A stretch of DNA of 64,000 nucleotides, taken from NCBI GenBank assembly GCA_017520705.1, contig JAFXFF010000039.1, positions 1 to 64,000 of the forward strand, read 5' to 3'. The DNA is from Clostridia bacterium (lineage in GTDB: Bacteria > Bacillota > Clostridia > Oscillospirales > Acutalibacteraceae). Numbering within the stretch: the first letter of the stretch is position 1; every line of letters starts with the position of its first letter. The notes below the pieces were generated by a model. That model searched no databases, was not told the origin of the DNA, and saw nothing but the letters and a program-made list of their open reading frames with translations. Positions 29,387 to 37,433 of this stretch are shown piece after piece. The translations under genes and the position numbers were made by a program.

Positions 29387-30571
29387 CGATTCGGACGGTA
29401 GCTCACCGCCCAAAGGCACCTCCACGGCAATGTTCTCCCGGCAGAGATAATCCACACGAAGGACGTATGCACCATCCTCCACCCCACCCTGCCGTGCCAT
29501 TTCCTCGTAGGCGTCGGGAAGAAACAAAGCACTTTCCTTTTCGGCCAATTGCAGCTGCGCCAACGCTTGAGCCTCGGCCTCGGTACGGGTGGCGGTAACC
29601 GTTTTTGTAGGTAACCGATAGGTATTGACCACACCGAAGGGAAGCACGGTATCTCCCACCGTCAGGTAGTGAGAGGCTTGATACGACTGAGTTTGTGGCT
29701 GTAAAGGCATATTGCTGTACAGAGGAATTTGCCAACAGAGAAAGGTGAATGTGGGCTGACAGATGACCTCACCCGTCGGTTGGGTATACGTGTAAGTCAG
29801 GGGTACAGACACGGTGATCCTGCGTCTGGTCTCGGCCCACACAGCGCCATAGGAACGATAGAGTTTTTCCCCTAATTCCGTCTCCACACGGCCCGTCACC
29901 AGTCTCGTGCCAGCAGTGACTGCCTCCCCCTCCATCACCAGCTTGTGTCCGCTGTACACCTCCATACGCAGGATGCGCCCATCGCGCAGTGCCACCATAT
30001 CCGAGGGCTGAGTTAAATCCAAGGAGGGCGGCGATTCCTCCCGTTCGGTGACCTCGATACGAGCTACGTTGTGGCTGGGGTTGACGGTGATAAAGGATAC
30101 GGTGGGCATATCCTTGGTGCCACCGATCTGCAGGCCCTTGACGTCCACCCGGTCCATACGCGCCCCCAGTGCTACCCCCCGCTGTGCGGCGGCGGCGAGA
30201 ATGGCCTCTGTGGGAGTAACCGCGTTTCCCGTCACCTCGATGACCCAGATGCGGGGGCTGAGCCACGCCAACACGAGGATGTACAACACCAACCCCACCA
30301 GCAGCCCCCGTCGGTGGCGGTAGCGATGCCGCCAAAAGGGCAGGCCGTGCTTATGCCGCATCCGCATACGGACGCAGGCTTTGCGCGCCATGGGACGCAA
30401 GGCGCGGTAATCCCCCGCCAAGCAGGAAAAACGAAGGCATTCGCCATGGCGGCGAACCCCCCACACCGCGATGCGGGCGGCGGTGACGGCATTGAGCAAC
30501 CGCTCGGGATAGCCGCCCTCCGCTTCCACACGCACCCAACCGGGAAACCAGCGCATCATACGGGATACCAT
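29384..30571 (-). CDS. yqfD: Sporulation protein YqfD
   Basis: 395 residues. One transmembrane helix near residues 90-110 (GLLVGLVLYILVLAWLS) follows a basic N-terminal domain; the rest is predicted outside the membrane, with the conserved ITVNPSHNVARIEVTER and LRMEVYSGHKLV...GTRLVTG segments. Made in the mother cell during sporulation in relatives. It starts immediately after yqfC. Confidence 0.88.
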   Translation of the reverse strand: MVSRMMRWFPGWVRVEAEGGYPERLLNAVTAARIAVWGVRRHGECLRFSCLAGDYRALRPMARKACVRMRMRHKHGLPFWRHRYRHRRGLLVGLVLYILVLAWLSPRIWVIEVTGNAVTPTEAILAAAAQRGVALGARMDRVDVKGLQIGGTKDMPTVSFITVNPSHNVARIEVTEREESPPSLDLTQPSDMVALRDGRILRMEVYSGHKLVMEGEAVTAGTRLVTGRVETELGEKLYRSYGAVWAETRRRITVSVPLTYTYTQPTGEVICQPTFTFLCWQIPLYSNMPLQPQTQSYQASHYLTVGDTVLPFGVVNTYRLPTKTVTATRTEAEAQALAQLQLAEKESALFLPDAYEEMARQGGVEDGAYVLRVDYLCRENIAVEVPLGGELPSES

Positions 30572-30814
30572 CTACATTTCCTCCCCAAACTCAATGCGCT
30601 GTACACGCCCCGTGACGGTGGCTCCCTCCACAGTCATACAGCCCATCTCCAATCCCTGCCCATACACCGACACCACCCCAAAGGGGGTACGCAAGGACAC
30701 ACACTCTTCCGTATAGGCGCAGATGCCGCGACAGCCGCACAGCACCACCCGCCGATCTCCCTCCACTTCCATAAAAAAGCCTCCCGCCCGAGGCCACCAT
30801 TCCCGCTTCGCCAT
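30572..30814 (-). CDS. yqfC: Sporulation protein YqfC
   Basis: 80 residues from the ATG at 30814, which has AGGAG upstream; the frame is open from 30874 but that part covers the promoter. YabP/YqfC family: MEVEGDRRVVLCGCRGICAY and VSVYGQGLEMG. Adjacent to yqfD as in Bacillus, and with a sigma-E-like promoter. Confidence 0.85.
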   Translation of the reverse strand: MAKREWWPRAGGFFMEVEGDRRVVLCGCRGICAYTEECVSLRTPFGVVSVYGQGLEMGCMTVEGATVTGRVQRIEFGEEM

Positions 30815-30834
30815 TGTACCACTCCTATCGTCAC

Positions 30835-30862
30835 AATGTATGCAAAGAATAGCGGCCATAGT
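30835..30862 (-). promoter_or_regulatory. Candidate sigma-E promoter of yqfC-yqfD
   Basis: On the minus strand CATACATT matches the sigma-E -10 consensus, with ACTATG 14 bases upstream as a weak -35. It overlaps the divergent ylbJ promoter. Confidence 0.5.
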
Positions 30863-30875
30863 CCGTTCATACAAT
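30847..30875 (+). promoter_or_regulatory. Candidate sigma-E promoter of ylbJ
   Basis: CATACAAT is an exact sigma-E -10 consensus, with GAATA 16 bases upstream. The ylbJ start lies about 17 bases downstream, just after GGGGG. Confidence 0.6.
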
Positions 30876-30891
30876 AAATCGAAGGGGGAAT

Positions 30892-32001
30892 GTGACTGTG
30901 TACGTTACTGTAAAACGGAAAACCGTCACCGACTATGGATACACTGCGTCGTTGGTGGCCGTGAGCATTTTGCTGATCCATTATCCCAACGCCATGGCGA
31001 CAGGTATCAGCCGTGGACTGTCCATCTGTTCCACGGTCATCATCCCCACCCTCTACCCATTTATGTTGTTGGCGGGGATGCTGGCCAACTCTCCCCTCTG
31101 CCGTCGGTCGGGACGGGCGATGACCCTGGTGACGCGGCGTTTATTCGGTCTGCCCGGTTGCTGTGGGCCGGCGATTCTGCTCAGTCTGGTGGGGGGCTAC
31201 CCTGCCGGAGCCATCGCCATTGCGCAGCTGCGGCAACGAGGGCAGATTACCAGAGAAGAAACGCGGCGGATGACCGCCTTCTGTGTCAATGGAGGGCCGG
31301 GATTTGTCGTCAGCACCGTGGGGGCGGGACTGTTGGGAAGTGTGCAAGCAGGCTTGTTGCTATACACGGCGCAGGTAGCGGTGTCGGTAGGAATCGGCAT
31401 CGTTTTGGGGCGGGGGCATCGGCAGGTGCGGGAGACGGCACAGATGCCTCTACCGCCCCAGAAGCCGATCGCACAAATGGTGAGCGACACCTGCGCCGCG
31501 TTGCTGACCATGTGTGGATTCGTGGTGCTGGCGGCGGCGGGGTTGGCGCTGGCCGAGGGGTGTGGGCTGGCGCGAGGGTTGGCGGCGATGACGGGGATGA
31601 GCGCGTCGTCGGTATCCGCTCTGCTGGCGGCGGTGACCGAGGTGAGCTGCGGCTGTATCGCGCTGGCAGGAGGCGGTATGCTCACGCCGCTGTGGCTGAG
31701 CATGGCTCTCAGCTGGGGCGGACTGTCGGTGCAAGGGCAATTGGCCGCCGTGCTGCCGCAGGAGCGGATCATCGGGTGGCGATTCTGGCGATGGCGGCTG
31801 CTGCACGGCGTCCTCAGCGGCGGCTTGGCCCTGGGATTATTTGCCCTCTTCCCCATCCGCAGCGATACGATGGCGGGCAACGCCGCCGTGGTGCCCTATT
31901 CCGTGTCGGTGGCGGCAACCCTAATGCTTTTGTTGCTCAGTTTTCTGGCCATGTTGTGTTTTTCCGATTTTTCTGAAAAAAAGACTGGAAATGCGTCGTA
32001 A
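30892..32001 (+). CDS. ylbJ: Sporulation integral membrane protein YlbJ
   Basis: 369 residues with about eight transmembrane segments and nucleoside-recognition (Gate) motifs: IIPTLYPFMLLAGML, GGYPAGA and CVNGGPGFVVSTVG. Expected in the mother-cell membrane during spore formation. The first GTG is very close to the ribosome site; a second GTG at 30898 gives better spacing. Divergent from yqfC-yqfD. Confidence 0.85.
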   Translation: MTVYVTVKRKTVTDYGYTASLVAVSILLIHYPNAMATGISRGLSICSTVIIPTLYPFMLLAGMLANSPLCRRSGRAMTLVTRRLFGLPGCCGPAILLSLVGGYPAGAIAIAQLRQRGQITREETRRMTAFCVNGGPGFVVSTVGAGLLGSVQAGLLLYTAQVAVSVGIGIVLGRGHRQVRETAQMPLPPQKPIAQMVSDTCAALLTMCGFVVLAAAGLALAEGCGLARGLAAMTGMSASSVSALLAAVTEVSCGCIALAGGGMLTPLWLSMALSWGGLSVQGQLAAVLPQERIIGWRFWRWRLLHGVLSGGLALGLFALFPIRSDTMAGNAAVVPYSVSVAATLMLLLLSFLAMLCFSDFSEKKTGNAS

Positions 32002-32005
32002 GGTG

Positions 32006-32014
32006 TGGTATACT
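32006..32014 (+). promoter_or_regulatory. Extended -10 element upstream of the Cys-rich small gene
   Basis: TGGTATACT is an extended -10 about 33 bases upstream of the start codon. The -35 (TGGAAA) is poor. Confidence 0.35.
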
Positions 32015-32046
32015 GGTGTAAATCGACCGAAAGGGAGGGATTCACC

Positions 32047-32262
32047 ATGCGCCGCAAACTGTACGGCAACAACATACAGCCCTGCTGTGAATACTGCCAA
32101 AGCGCCCGTCGCGCCACCGATGGTCGGGTGATGCTGTGCTCCCGCCGCGGTATCGTGCCCATGTATCACAAGTGCCGCAAGTTCCGCTACGACCCCCTCA
32201 AGCGTATCCCCTTCCGTCAGCCCCGCCTGCAGAAGTATAAGCCGGAGGATTTCGCCCTGTAA
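32047..32262 (+). CDS. Conserved small Cys-containing protein
   Basis: 71 residues from the ATG at 32047, preceded by GGGAGG; the frame is open from 32005. It has CCEYCQSAR, a later MLCSRRGIV and HKCRKFRYDPLKR, so four to five Cys plus a His in a zinc-ribbon-like arrangement. I recognise this as a conserved clostridial protein of unknown function. It is rich in Arg and Lys and may bind nucleic acid; that is an inference. Confidence 0.65.
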   Translation: MRRKLYGNNIQPCCEYCQSARRATDGRVMLCSRRGIVPMYHKCRKFRYDPLKRIPFRQPRLQKYKPEDFAL

Positions 32263-32297
32263 CGAGGAAAATTTCCAAAAATATTTTGGTTTTTCTA

Positions 32298-32326
32298 TTG
32301 ACAATCCCGAAAGGGTTTGCTATAAT
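32298..32326 (+). promoter_or_regulatory. Promoter of tRNA-Gly
   Basis: TTGACA and TATAAT with 17 bases between them, about 20 bases before the tRNA. Confidence 0.82.
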
Positions 32327-32346
32327 AGCCCTCGTTGCAGAGATAT

Positions 32347-32422
32347 GCGGCTGTAGCTCATCTGGTAGAGCGCCACCTTGCCAAGGTGGAGGTAGCGAGT
32401 TCGAGCCTCGTCAGCCGCTCCA
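32347..32422 (+). tRNA. tRNA-Gly (GCC)
   Basis: A 76-base cloverleaf with encoded CCA. The acceptor stem is GCGGCTG/CAGCCGC, the anticodon loop sits in CCTTGCCAAGG (GCC), and the T arm has GTTCGAGCC. An identical copy lies on the minus strand at 63721-63796. Confidence 0.96.
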
Positions 32423-32423
32423 A

Positions 32424-32463
32424 AAAGAAACGGACACCCAATCGGGTGTCCGTTTTCTTTTTG
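32424..32463 (+). terminator. Terminator after tRNA-Gly
   Basis: CGGACACCC and GGGTGTCCG pair around AATC, followed by a T-rich run. Its right arm is repeated about 161 bases downstream at the head of the second structured repeat. Confidence 0.85.
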
Positions 32464-32464
32464 C

Positions 32465-32580
32465 GTCTGACTCGGGCTCGACTCGCCTAGTTTTGCGCCA
32501 GCAAAACTATAGGTTTTGACAAAGTACCACCTAACGGCTGCAATCATCCTCCCCTTGTCAAAACCGGAGTTCGAGCCGTC
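32465..32580 (+). repeat. Structured tRNA-linked repeat, copy 1
   Basis: Contains in order a GGCTCGACTC arm, a hairpin AGTTTTGC/GCAAAACT, a CTATAG joint, then GGTTTTGACAA pairing with TTGTCAAAACC over a long loop, and GGAGTTCGAGCC closing against the first arm. The last block resembles a tRNA T arm. Two further copies are at 32626-32746 and, inverted, at 63599-63670. No coding sequence is seen here. Confidence 0.7.
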
Positions 32581-32625
32581 CAATGACTACGCCGCATTTG
32601 GTGCGGGTGTCCGTTTTCTCTTTGC

Positions 32626-32746
32626 GTCTGACTCAGGCTCGACTCGCCTAGTTTTCCGCCAGCAAAATTATAGGTTTTGACCGAACTACCAACTCGAATA
32701 GAAACTCTAGCAAATCTCGGTCAAAACCGGAGTTCTGAGCCGAGTC
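32626..32746 (+). repeat. Structured tRNA-linked repeat, copy 2
   Basis: Same order of elements as copy 1, with a different loop. The second stem is GGTTTTGACCGA/TCGGTCAAAACC, so both arms have changed together relative to copy 1. The outer stem includes GACTC/GAGTC and GGCTC/GAGCC. Confidence 0.7.
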
Positions 32747-32751
32747 ATCAC

Positions 32752-32781
32752 AAAAGACCGACCTCGATGGTCGGTCTTTTT
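32752..32781 (+). terminator. Terminator-like hairpin after the repeats
   Basis: GACCGACC and GGTCGGTC pair around TCGAT, with A and T runs at the two ends. The stretch from here to the glmM-fusion promoter holds only the TTGC-type inverted repeats listed next. Confidence 0.75.
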
Positions 32782-32870
32782 GCATTTCACTTATAAATGT
32801 CAACCAAACTTTCCGTTTTTATTCAAAAAGCATTCACATTTCCTCCGAAAAACTTAAAAACAGCGTAAAT

Positions 32871-32919
32871 TTGCAACTAAAAGTTGCGAAAAGTAGGATT
32901 TTCCTCTTGCAATTCGCAA
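32871..32919. promoter_or_regulatory. Two TTGC...GCAA inverted repeats (possible autoregulatory operators)
   Basis: TTGCAAC-TAAAA-GTTGCGA and TTGC-AATTC-GCAA lie just upstream of and across the -35 of the HTH-GlmM gene. The gene product has an XRE-type DNA-binding domain, so it could bind here. Confidence 0.4.
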
Positions 32920-32935
32920 AAAACGGGTGTATGAT
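32907..32935 (+). promoter_or_regulatory. Promoter of the amino-sugar operon
   Basis: TTGCAA and TATGAT with a 17-base spacer, about 65 bases upstream of the start codon. Confidence 0.65.
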
Positions 32936-33000
32936 GATAGAGGTGTGCTACGGCACATATATATTGTATATCATCTCAATAAATCATATAGGAGGACACT

Positions 33001-34623
33001 ATGACTATTGGTGAAAAGCTCATCAACCTGCGCAATGCCGCAGGTATGTCCCAGGATGCGCTGGCAGAAAATCTGTCCGTATCCCGCCAGTCGGTTTCCA
33101 AGTGGGAGACCGATCAGGTGATGCCCCAGATCGAAAAGGTGCTGCAGATCTGCAAACTGTTCGGCGTTTCCGCCGACGACCTGCTGGACGACGGCAAGGT
33201 GATTGACCGTGCGCCGCTGGCGGGCGGTTGCCGCAACAAGTATTTCGGCACCGACGGCTTCCGCGGCGAGGCCAACTGCAACCTCACCTCCATGCAGGCC
33301 TACAAGGTGGGCCGTTTCCTGGGCTGGTACTATCGCTCTCCCCTGTCGGGTTGTACCGACGAGAACTACCGTCCCCGCATCGTCATCGGCAAGGACACCC
33401 GCCGCAGTAGCTATATGCTGGAATACTCCATCGTGGCGGGCATCACCGCCAGCGGCGCTGACGCCCACATGCTGCACGTCACCACCACCCCCAGCGTGTC
33501 CTACGTGACCCGCGTGGACGAATTTGACTGCGGCATTATGATCACCGCCAGCCACAATCCCTTCTACGACAACGGCATCAAGGTCATCAACAGAAGCGGC
33601 GAAAAACTGGACGACGACACCACCGCCCTTATCGAGTGCTATCTGGACGGCGATCTGCGCGCCCTGGGCATTGAGGGCGATGACCTGCCCCTGGCGAAGC
33701 GGGAGCACATCGGCTGCATCGTGGACTACGTGGCCGGCCGCAACCGCTACGTGGGCTATCTGATCTCCATCGCTTCCAATTCCTATAAAAAACTGCGCAT
33801 CGGTCTGGACTGCGCCAACGGTGCCTCCTGGATGATCGCCAAGGCGGTGTTTGACGCCCTGGGTGCCCAGACCGTCATCATCGGCGACCAGCCCGACGGC
33901 CTCAACTGCAACCGTGACTGCGGCTCCACCCACATGGAGAAGCTGTGCGAGCTGGTGAAGGAGCAGAAGCTGGACGTGGGCTTTGCCTTTGACGGCGACG
34001 CCGACCGTTGCTTGGCTGTGGACGAAAACGGCAACGTGGTGGACGGCGACGCCATGATGTATATCTTGGGTATGCGGCTCAAAAACCGCGGTATGCTCAA
34101 CAAGAACACCGTGGTGGCCACCGTTATGTCCAACAGCGGCTTCTTTGCCAGCCTGAAAAAAGCGGGTATGGAAGTGGATCAGACCAAGGTGGGCGACCGC
34201 TTTGTGTACGAGTCCATGCAGAAGAACGATTTCAGCCTGGGCGGCGAGCAGTCCGGCCACATCATTATGAAGAAATACGCCACCACCGGCGACGGCATCC
34301 TCACCGCCATCATGATCGCTGAGGAGATGTGCGACCGCAAGCTGTCCCTCTCCAAGCTGGCGGAGCCTGTGATGCTGTATCCCCAGTATCTGAAAAATCT
34401 GCGCGTCAAGGATAAGAATGCCGCCATGAGCGATCCTGCCGTGCTGGAGGCTCAGAAGAAGGTGGACGAGATGATCAACGGCGCCGGTCGCTCCCTGCTG
34501 CGTCAGAGCGGCACCGAGCCGGTGGTCCGCGTGATGATCGAGGCGGAGACCACCGAGCTGTGCGAGAAATACGCGGCGATGATCGCCGATGTGATCAAGG
34601 AAAGGGGTCATTGCGTTGAATAA
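33001..34623 (+). CDS. HTH (XRE) - phosphoglucosamine mutase fusion
   Basis: 540 residues. Residues 1-65 are an XRE/Cro-type helix-turn-helix (MSQDALAENLSVSRQSVSKW). The remainder is an alpha-D-phosphohexomutase most like GlmM: FGTDGFRGEAN near 82, the phosphoserine loop TASHNPFYDNGIK at 182-194, metal loop DGDADR at 331, sugar loop GEQSGH near 415 and phosphate loop RQSGTEP at 501. It should interconvert GlcN-6-P and GlcN-1-P. AGGAGG stands directly before the HTH start codon and the frame is continuous, so the fusion appears real. Ordinary GlmM has about 445 residues and no HTH. A regulatory role in sensing amino-sugar phosphates is an inference. Confidence 0.8.
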   Translation: MTIGEKLINLRNAAGMSQDALAENLSVSRQSVSKWETDQVMPQIEKVLQICKLFGVSADDLLDDGKVIDRAPLAGGCRNKYFGTDGFRGEANCNLTSMQAYKVGRFLGWYYRSPLSGCTDENYRPRIVIGKDTRRSSYMLEYSIVAGITASGADAHMLHVTTTPSVSYVTRVDEFDCGIMITASHNPFYDNGIKVINRSGEKLDDDTTALIECYLDGDLRALGIEGDDLPLAKREHIGCIVDYVAGRNRYVGYLISIASNSYKKLRIGLDCANGASWMIAKAVFDALGAQTVIIGDQPDGLNCNRDCGSTHMEKLCELVKEQKLDVGFAFDGDADRCLAVDENGNVVDGDAMMYILGMRLKNRGMLNKNTVVATVMSNSGFFASLKKAGMEVDQTKVGDRFVYESMQKNDFSLGGEQSGHIIMKKYATTGDGILTAIMIAEEMCDRKLSLSKLAEPVMLYPQYLKNLRVKDKNAAMSDPAVLEAQKKVDEMINGAGRSLLRQSGTEPVVRVMIEAETTELCEKYAAMIADVIKERGHCVE

Positions 34624-35287
34624 GCTGGTTAAAACTGCCGACCTTTACGATTGCCAAGTCCCCTACCTCAAAGATCTGTTTGACAGCTGCGAGTACCCTT
34701 GGGAGATGCTCCCCAAGATCAAGAGTCACATTCTCGCCCTCATTGAGGCAGGCCTGCCCGATTTCACCGAGCTGAAACCCGGTGTATGGGTAGGCAAAGA
34801 TGTGAAGATCGCCGACTACGTGACCATCGAGGCACCCGCCATCATCGGTCACGGCACCGAAATTCGCCCCGGCGCGTATATCCGCGGCAGCGTCATCACC
34901 GGCGAAAACTGCGTACTGGGCAACTCCAGCGAGTTTAAAAACTGCATCCTGCTGGATCGGGTGCAGTGCCCCCACTACAACTACGTGGGCGACTCTGTGC
35001 TGGGCAATAAGGCGCATATGGGCGCCGGCTCTATCTGCTCCAACCTGAAATCCGACGGCAAGCCGGTGGTCATCCACGGCGACGAGGACATCGTCACCGG
35101 TCTGCGCAAGATCGGCGGCATCCTGGCCGACTACGCCGACGCCGGCTGTGGTTGCGTCATCAACCCCGGCACCGTCATCGGTAAGCGCACCACCATCTAT
35201 CCCCTGACCGCCCTGCGTGGCGTCTACCCTGCCGACTGCATCGTGAAGGCCACCAATACCATCGTTGAGAGAAAGGAAAATGCGTAA
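34616..35287 (+). CDS. Left-handed beta-helix acetyltransferase (GlmU C-terminal-like)
   Basis: 223 residues. A short helical N-terminus (residues 1-50) precedes hexapeptide repeats such as VKIADYVTIEAPAIIGHGTEI and ENCVLGNSSEFKNCILLD. There is no nucleotidyltransferase domain. By context it would acetylate GlcN-1-P to GlcNAc-1-P. The TTG start lies within the 3' end of the GlmM fusion (8-base overlap), with GGAAAGGGG upstream. Confidence 0.72.
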   Translation: MNKLVKTADLYDCQVPYLKDLFDSCEYPWEMLPKIKSHILALIEAGLPDFTELKPGVWVGKDVKIADYVTIEAPAIIGHGTEIRPGAYIRGSVITGENCVLGNSSEFKNCILLDRVQCPHYNYVGDSVLGNKAHMGAGSICSNLKSDGKPVVIHGDEDIVTGLRKIGGILADYADAGCGCVINPGTVIGKRTTIYPLTALRGVYPADCIVKATNTIVERKENA

Positions 35288-35997
35288 TGAAATACATTGT
35301 TGTGAACACCTACGAAGAACTGAGCAACAAGGCCGCCGATCTGATTGCGGCGCAGATTTTGGTGAAACCCAACTGCGTGCTGGGTCTGGCCACCGGCTCC
35401 TCCCCTGTGGGAACCTATCAGCGCCTGATTGCCGACAATAAGGCGGGCAAGATCGACTTCTCCACCGTCACCAGCGTCAATCTGGACGAGTACGTGGGTC
35501 TGGACGGCAGTAACGACCAGAGCTACCGCTATTTTATGAACGATAATCTCTTTGACCACGTCAACATCGACAAGGCCAAGACCTTCGTCCCCAACGGCTG
35601 TGCCGCCGATCTGGCCGCCGAGGGTAAGGCTTACGACGAGATGATCAAGGAACTGGGCGGCATCGACCTGCAGCTGCTGGGCATCGGTCTGGACGGCCAC
35701 ATCGGCTTTAACGAGCCGGACAGCGTCTTCACCGGCCCTACCCACGAGGTGAAGCTGGACGAGTCCACCATCGAGGCCAACGCCCGCTTCTTCCAGAGCA
35801 AGGAGGAGGTTCCCACCACCGCCATCACCATGGGTATGCTGTCCATCATGCAGGCCAAGAAGGTGCTGCTGATTGCCAACGGCGCCAAGAAGAAGGCCAT
35901 CGTGGAAAAGGCATTCTTCGGCCCCATCGATCCTCAGGTGCCCGCCTCCATCCTGCAGCTCCACCCCGATGTCACCGTCATCTTCAGCGAGAACTAA
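35287..35997 (+). CDS. nagB: Glucosamine-6-phosphate deaminase
   Basis: 236 residues. LATGSSPVGTY binds the phosphate; NLDEYVGL and GIGLDGHIGFNEP contain the catalytic Asp and His. It interconverts GlcN-6-P and fructose-6-P plus ammonia. It starts one base into the preceding stop, so all three genes are one operon. Direction in vivo is uncertain: catabolic, or ammonia-dependent synthesis feeding the two upstream enzymes. Confidence 0.92.
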   Translation: MKYIVVNTYEELSNKAADLIAAQILVKPNCVLGLATGSSPVGTYQRLIADNKAGKIDFSTVTSVNLDEYVGLDGSNDQSYRYFMNDNLFDHVNIDKAKTFVPNGCAADLAAEGKAYDEMIKELGGIDLQLLGIGLDGHIGFNEPDSVFTGPTHEVKLDESTIEANARFFQSKEEVPTTAITMGMLSIMQAKKVLLIANGAKKKAIVEKAFFGPIDPQVPASILQLHPDVTVIFSEN

Positions 35998-36004
35998 GAG
36001 ATAG

Positions 36005-36039
36005 AAAAAGAGCCTGACCGCTTGGTCAGGCTCTTTTTT
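36005..36039. terminator. Bidirectional terminator nagB / lipoprotein gene
   Basis: GAGCCTGACC and GGTCAGGCTC pair around GCTT with A and T tracts on both sides. The same hairpin occurs again at 39069-39103. Confidence 0.85.
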
Positions 36040-36040
36040 G

Positions 36041-37411
36041 TTACTCGTTCTCCAGTGGCTGATACACGAACAAGGCACGGTCAGCCGGTGTGCCGTAGGC
36101 GTATTCGGGCTCAAACTCCAAGTCAAAATCACTATCGTTCTTTGTGACTGAACCGCACAACACCATCCGTCCGTCAGGCAACCACAAGGCATCGGTAGGA
36201 GCACCTCGCTCCATCACGTTATAACGGAATACACGGCGTGAGAGGATAGCCCCTTCCGCATCCGCACACACGGCGTAAGCCACGTACAGGTCACGAGGAA
36301 AGTTATTGTCGAACTCCGCCACGTTGGGATCCAGCACCCCATCGTAGAATACGGACAAACCGCCCACGCACACACACCCGTCACGGATGTGAATGCCGGC
36401 GACCTGATCCACCGCCATACCACACTCCGATAACGGCACACGATACAGAATCTCTCCCGTCGGACTCACTTTCACCAACATACGGCGCATATATCCGTAA
36501 CCGGCAGGCAGCACCTCATCCCAAAAAGGATCGCTAACCGTATCGGAGCTGCTCAACGCAATGTAATAATTTCCCTCATCGTCCACTGCGGCATCGTCGC
36601 ACCATTCGTCGCTGACACCACCCACTGTCGTGAAAGACTCCAGTGTTAATACCCCATCCTTTGACACATAGTGGCTCACTAACACCTCGTACCCTTTATC
36701 CGCATCGACCGAATGGGTATCGGCGGTGACGGTCTGGAACAGGTAAAAGCCGCCGTTGTTGTCCGCCACTAATTTAGCACCGTAGGCAAGGCCGTTTTGA
36801 ACGTCGTAGTTCCCTAAAGACAGTTTATCTAATTGTTGACCGTCCTTCGACACCCACAGCAAATTCCAAGTGCTGTCAAAAGGCTTGGCATACAGCACGC
36901 CTACCGTGCCATCCGATAATTCCACCAAAGAAGTAATGATTACGTCAAAGGCATACTCCTCAAACTCCACCGACCATTCCAACTCAAAATCGGCGGAGAA
37001 TTTTTTCACCGTAGAAGCACCGTTTCCTCTCGCCACAACGGTGCCGCCGTCTTGGGAGGTCACGATATCCGAATACCAAACGTCGCATTCATAGGAGGCC
37101 AGCAACGACAAATCGCTTCCGTATACGTCAATCACCGTTTTGGGATTTAAGTCAGCGTCATATACCTCGCCGATAGCAATGATGCGCCCGTCGGCCGTAT
37201 AAGTCATATCCGTGTATTGGCTGATATACCCCTCCGTTTGCCGCACCACCTGCGGCAATTCCCATTTTGTCAGCGTTTCGACGGTGGGAGGCTCAACGGG
37301 TGCCGTTGTTGTGGTGGTGAACAAACCTGTCTTCTGCGTATTCACCTCACCACAGCCTACGGAGGCAAGCAAGAAAGCGCCGCTCACTAACAACATCAAC
37401 AATCGTCTCAT
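36041..37411 (-). CDS. Lipoprotein with beta-propeller-like repeats
   Basis: 456 residues from the ATG at 37411, with AAGGGGG upstream; the frame is open from 37447. Signal peptide with lipobox LLASVGC, a Thr-rich linker (TTTTTAP), then repeated blade-like segments such as YTADGRIIAIGEVYD, QDGGTVVARG, LSDGTVGVLYA and LPDGRMVLCGS. No catalytic motif recognised. It is probably tethered to the outer face of the membrane. Operon with the AraC regulator and the next lipoprotein. Confidence 0.65.
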   Translation of the reverse strand: MRRLLMLLVSGAFLLASVGCGEVNTQKTGLFTTTTTAPVEPPTVETLTKWELPQVVRQTEGYISQYTDMTYTADGRIIAIGEVYDADLNPKTVIDVYGSDLSLLASYECDVWYSDIVTSQDGGTVVARGNGASTVKKFSADFELEWSVEFEEYAFDVIITSLVELSDGTVGVLYAKPFDSTWNLLWVSKDGQQLDKLSLGNYDVQNGLAYGAKLVADNNGGFYLFQTVTADTHSVDADKGYEVLVSHYVSKDGVLTLESFTTVGGVSDEWCDDAAVDDEGNYYIALSSSDTVSDPFWDEVLPAGYGYMRRMLVKVSPTGEILYRVPLSECGMAVDQVAGIHIRDGCVCVGGLSVFYDGVLDPNVAEFDNNFPRDLYVAYAVCADAEGAILSRRVFRYNVMERGAPTDALWLPDGRMVLCGSVTKNDSDFDLEFEPEYAYGTPADRALFVYQPLENE

Positions 37412-37433
37412 ATATTTCTTTTCCCCCTTCGTG

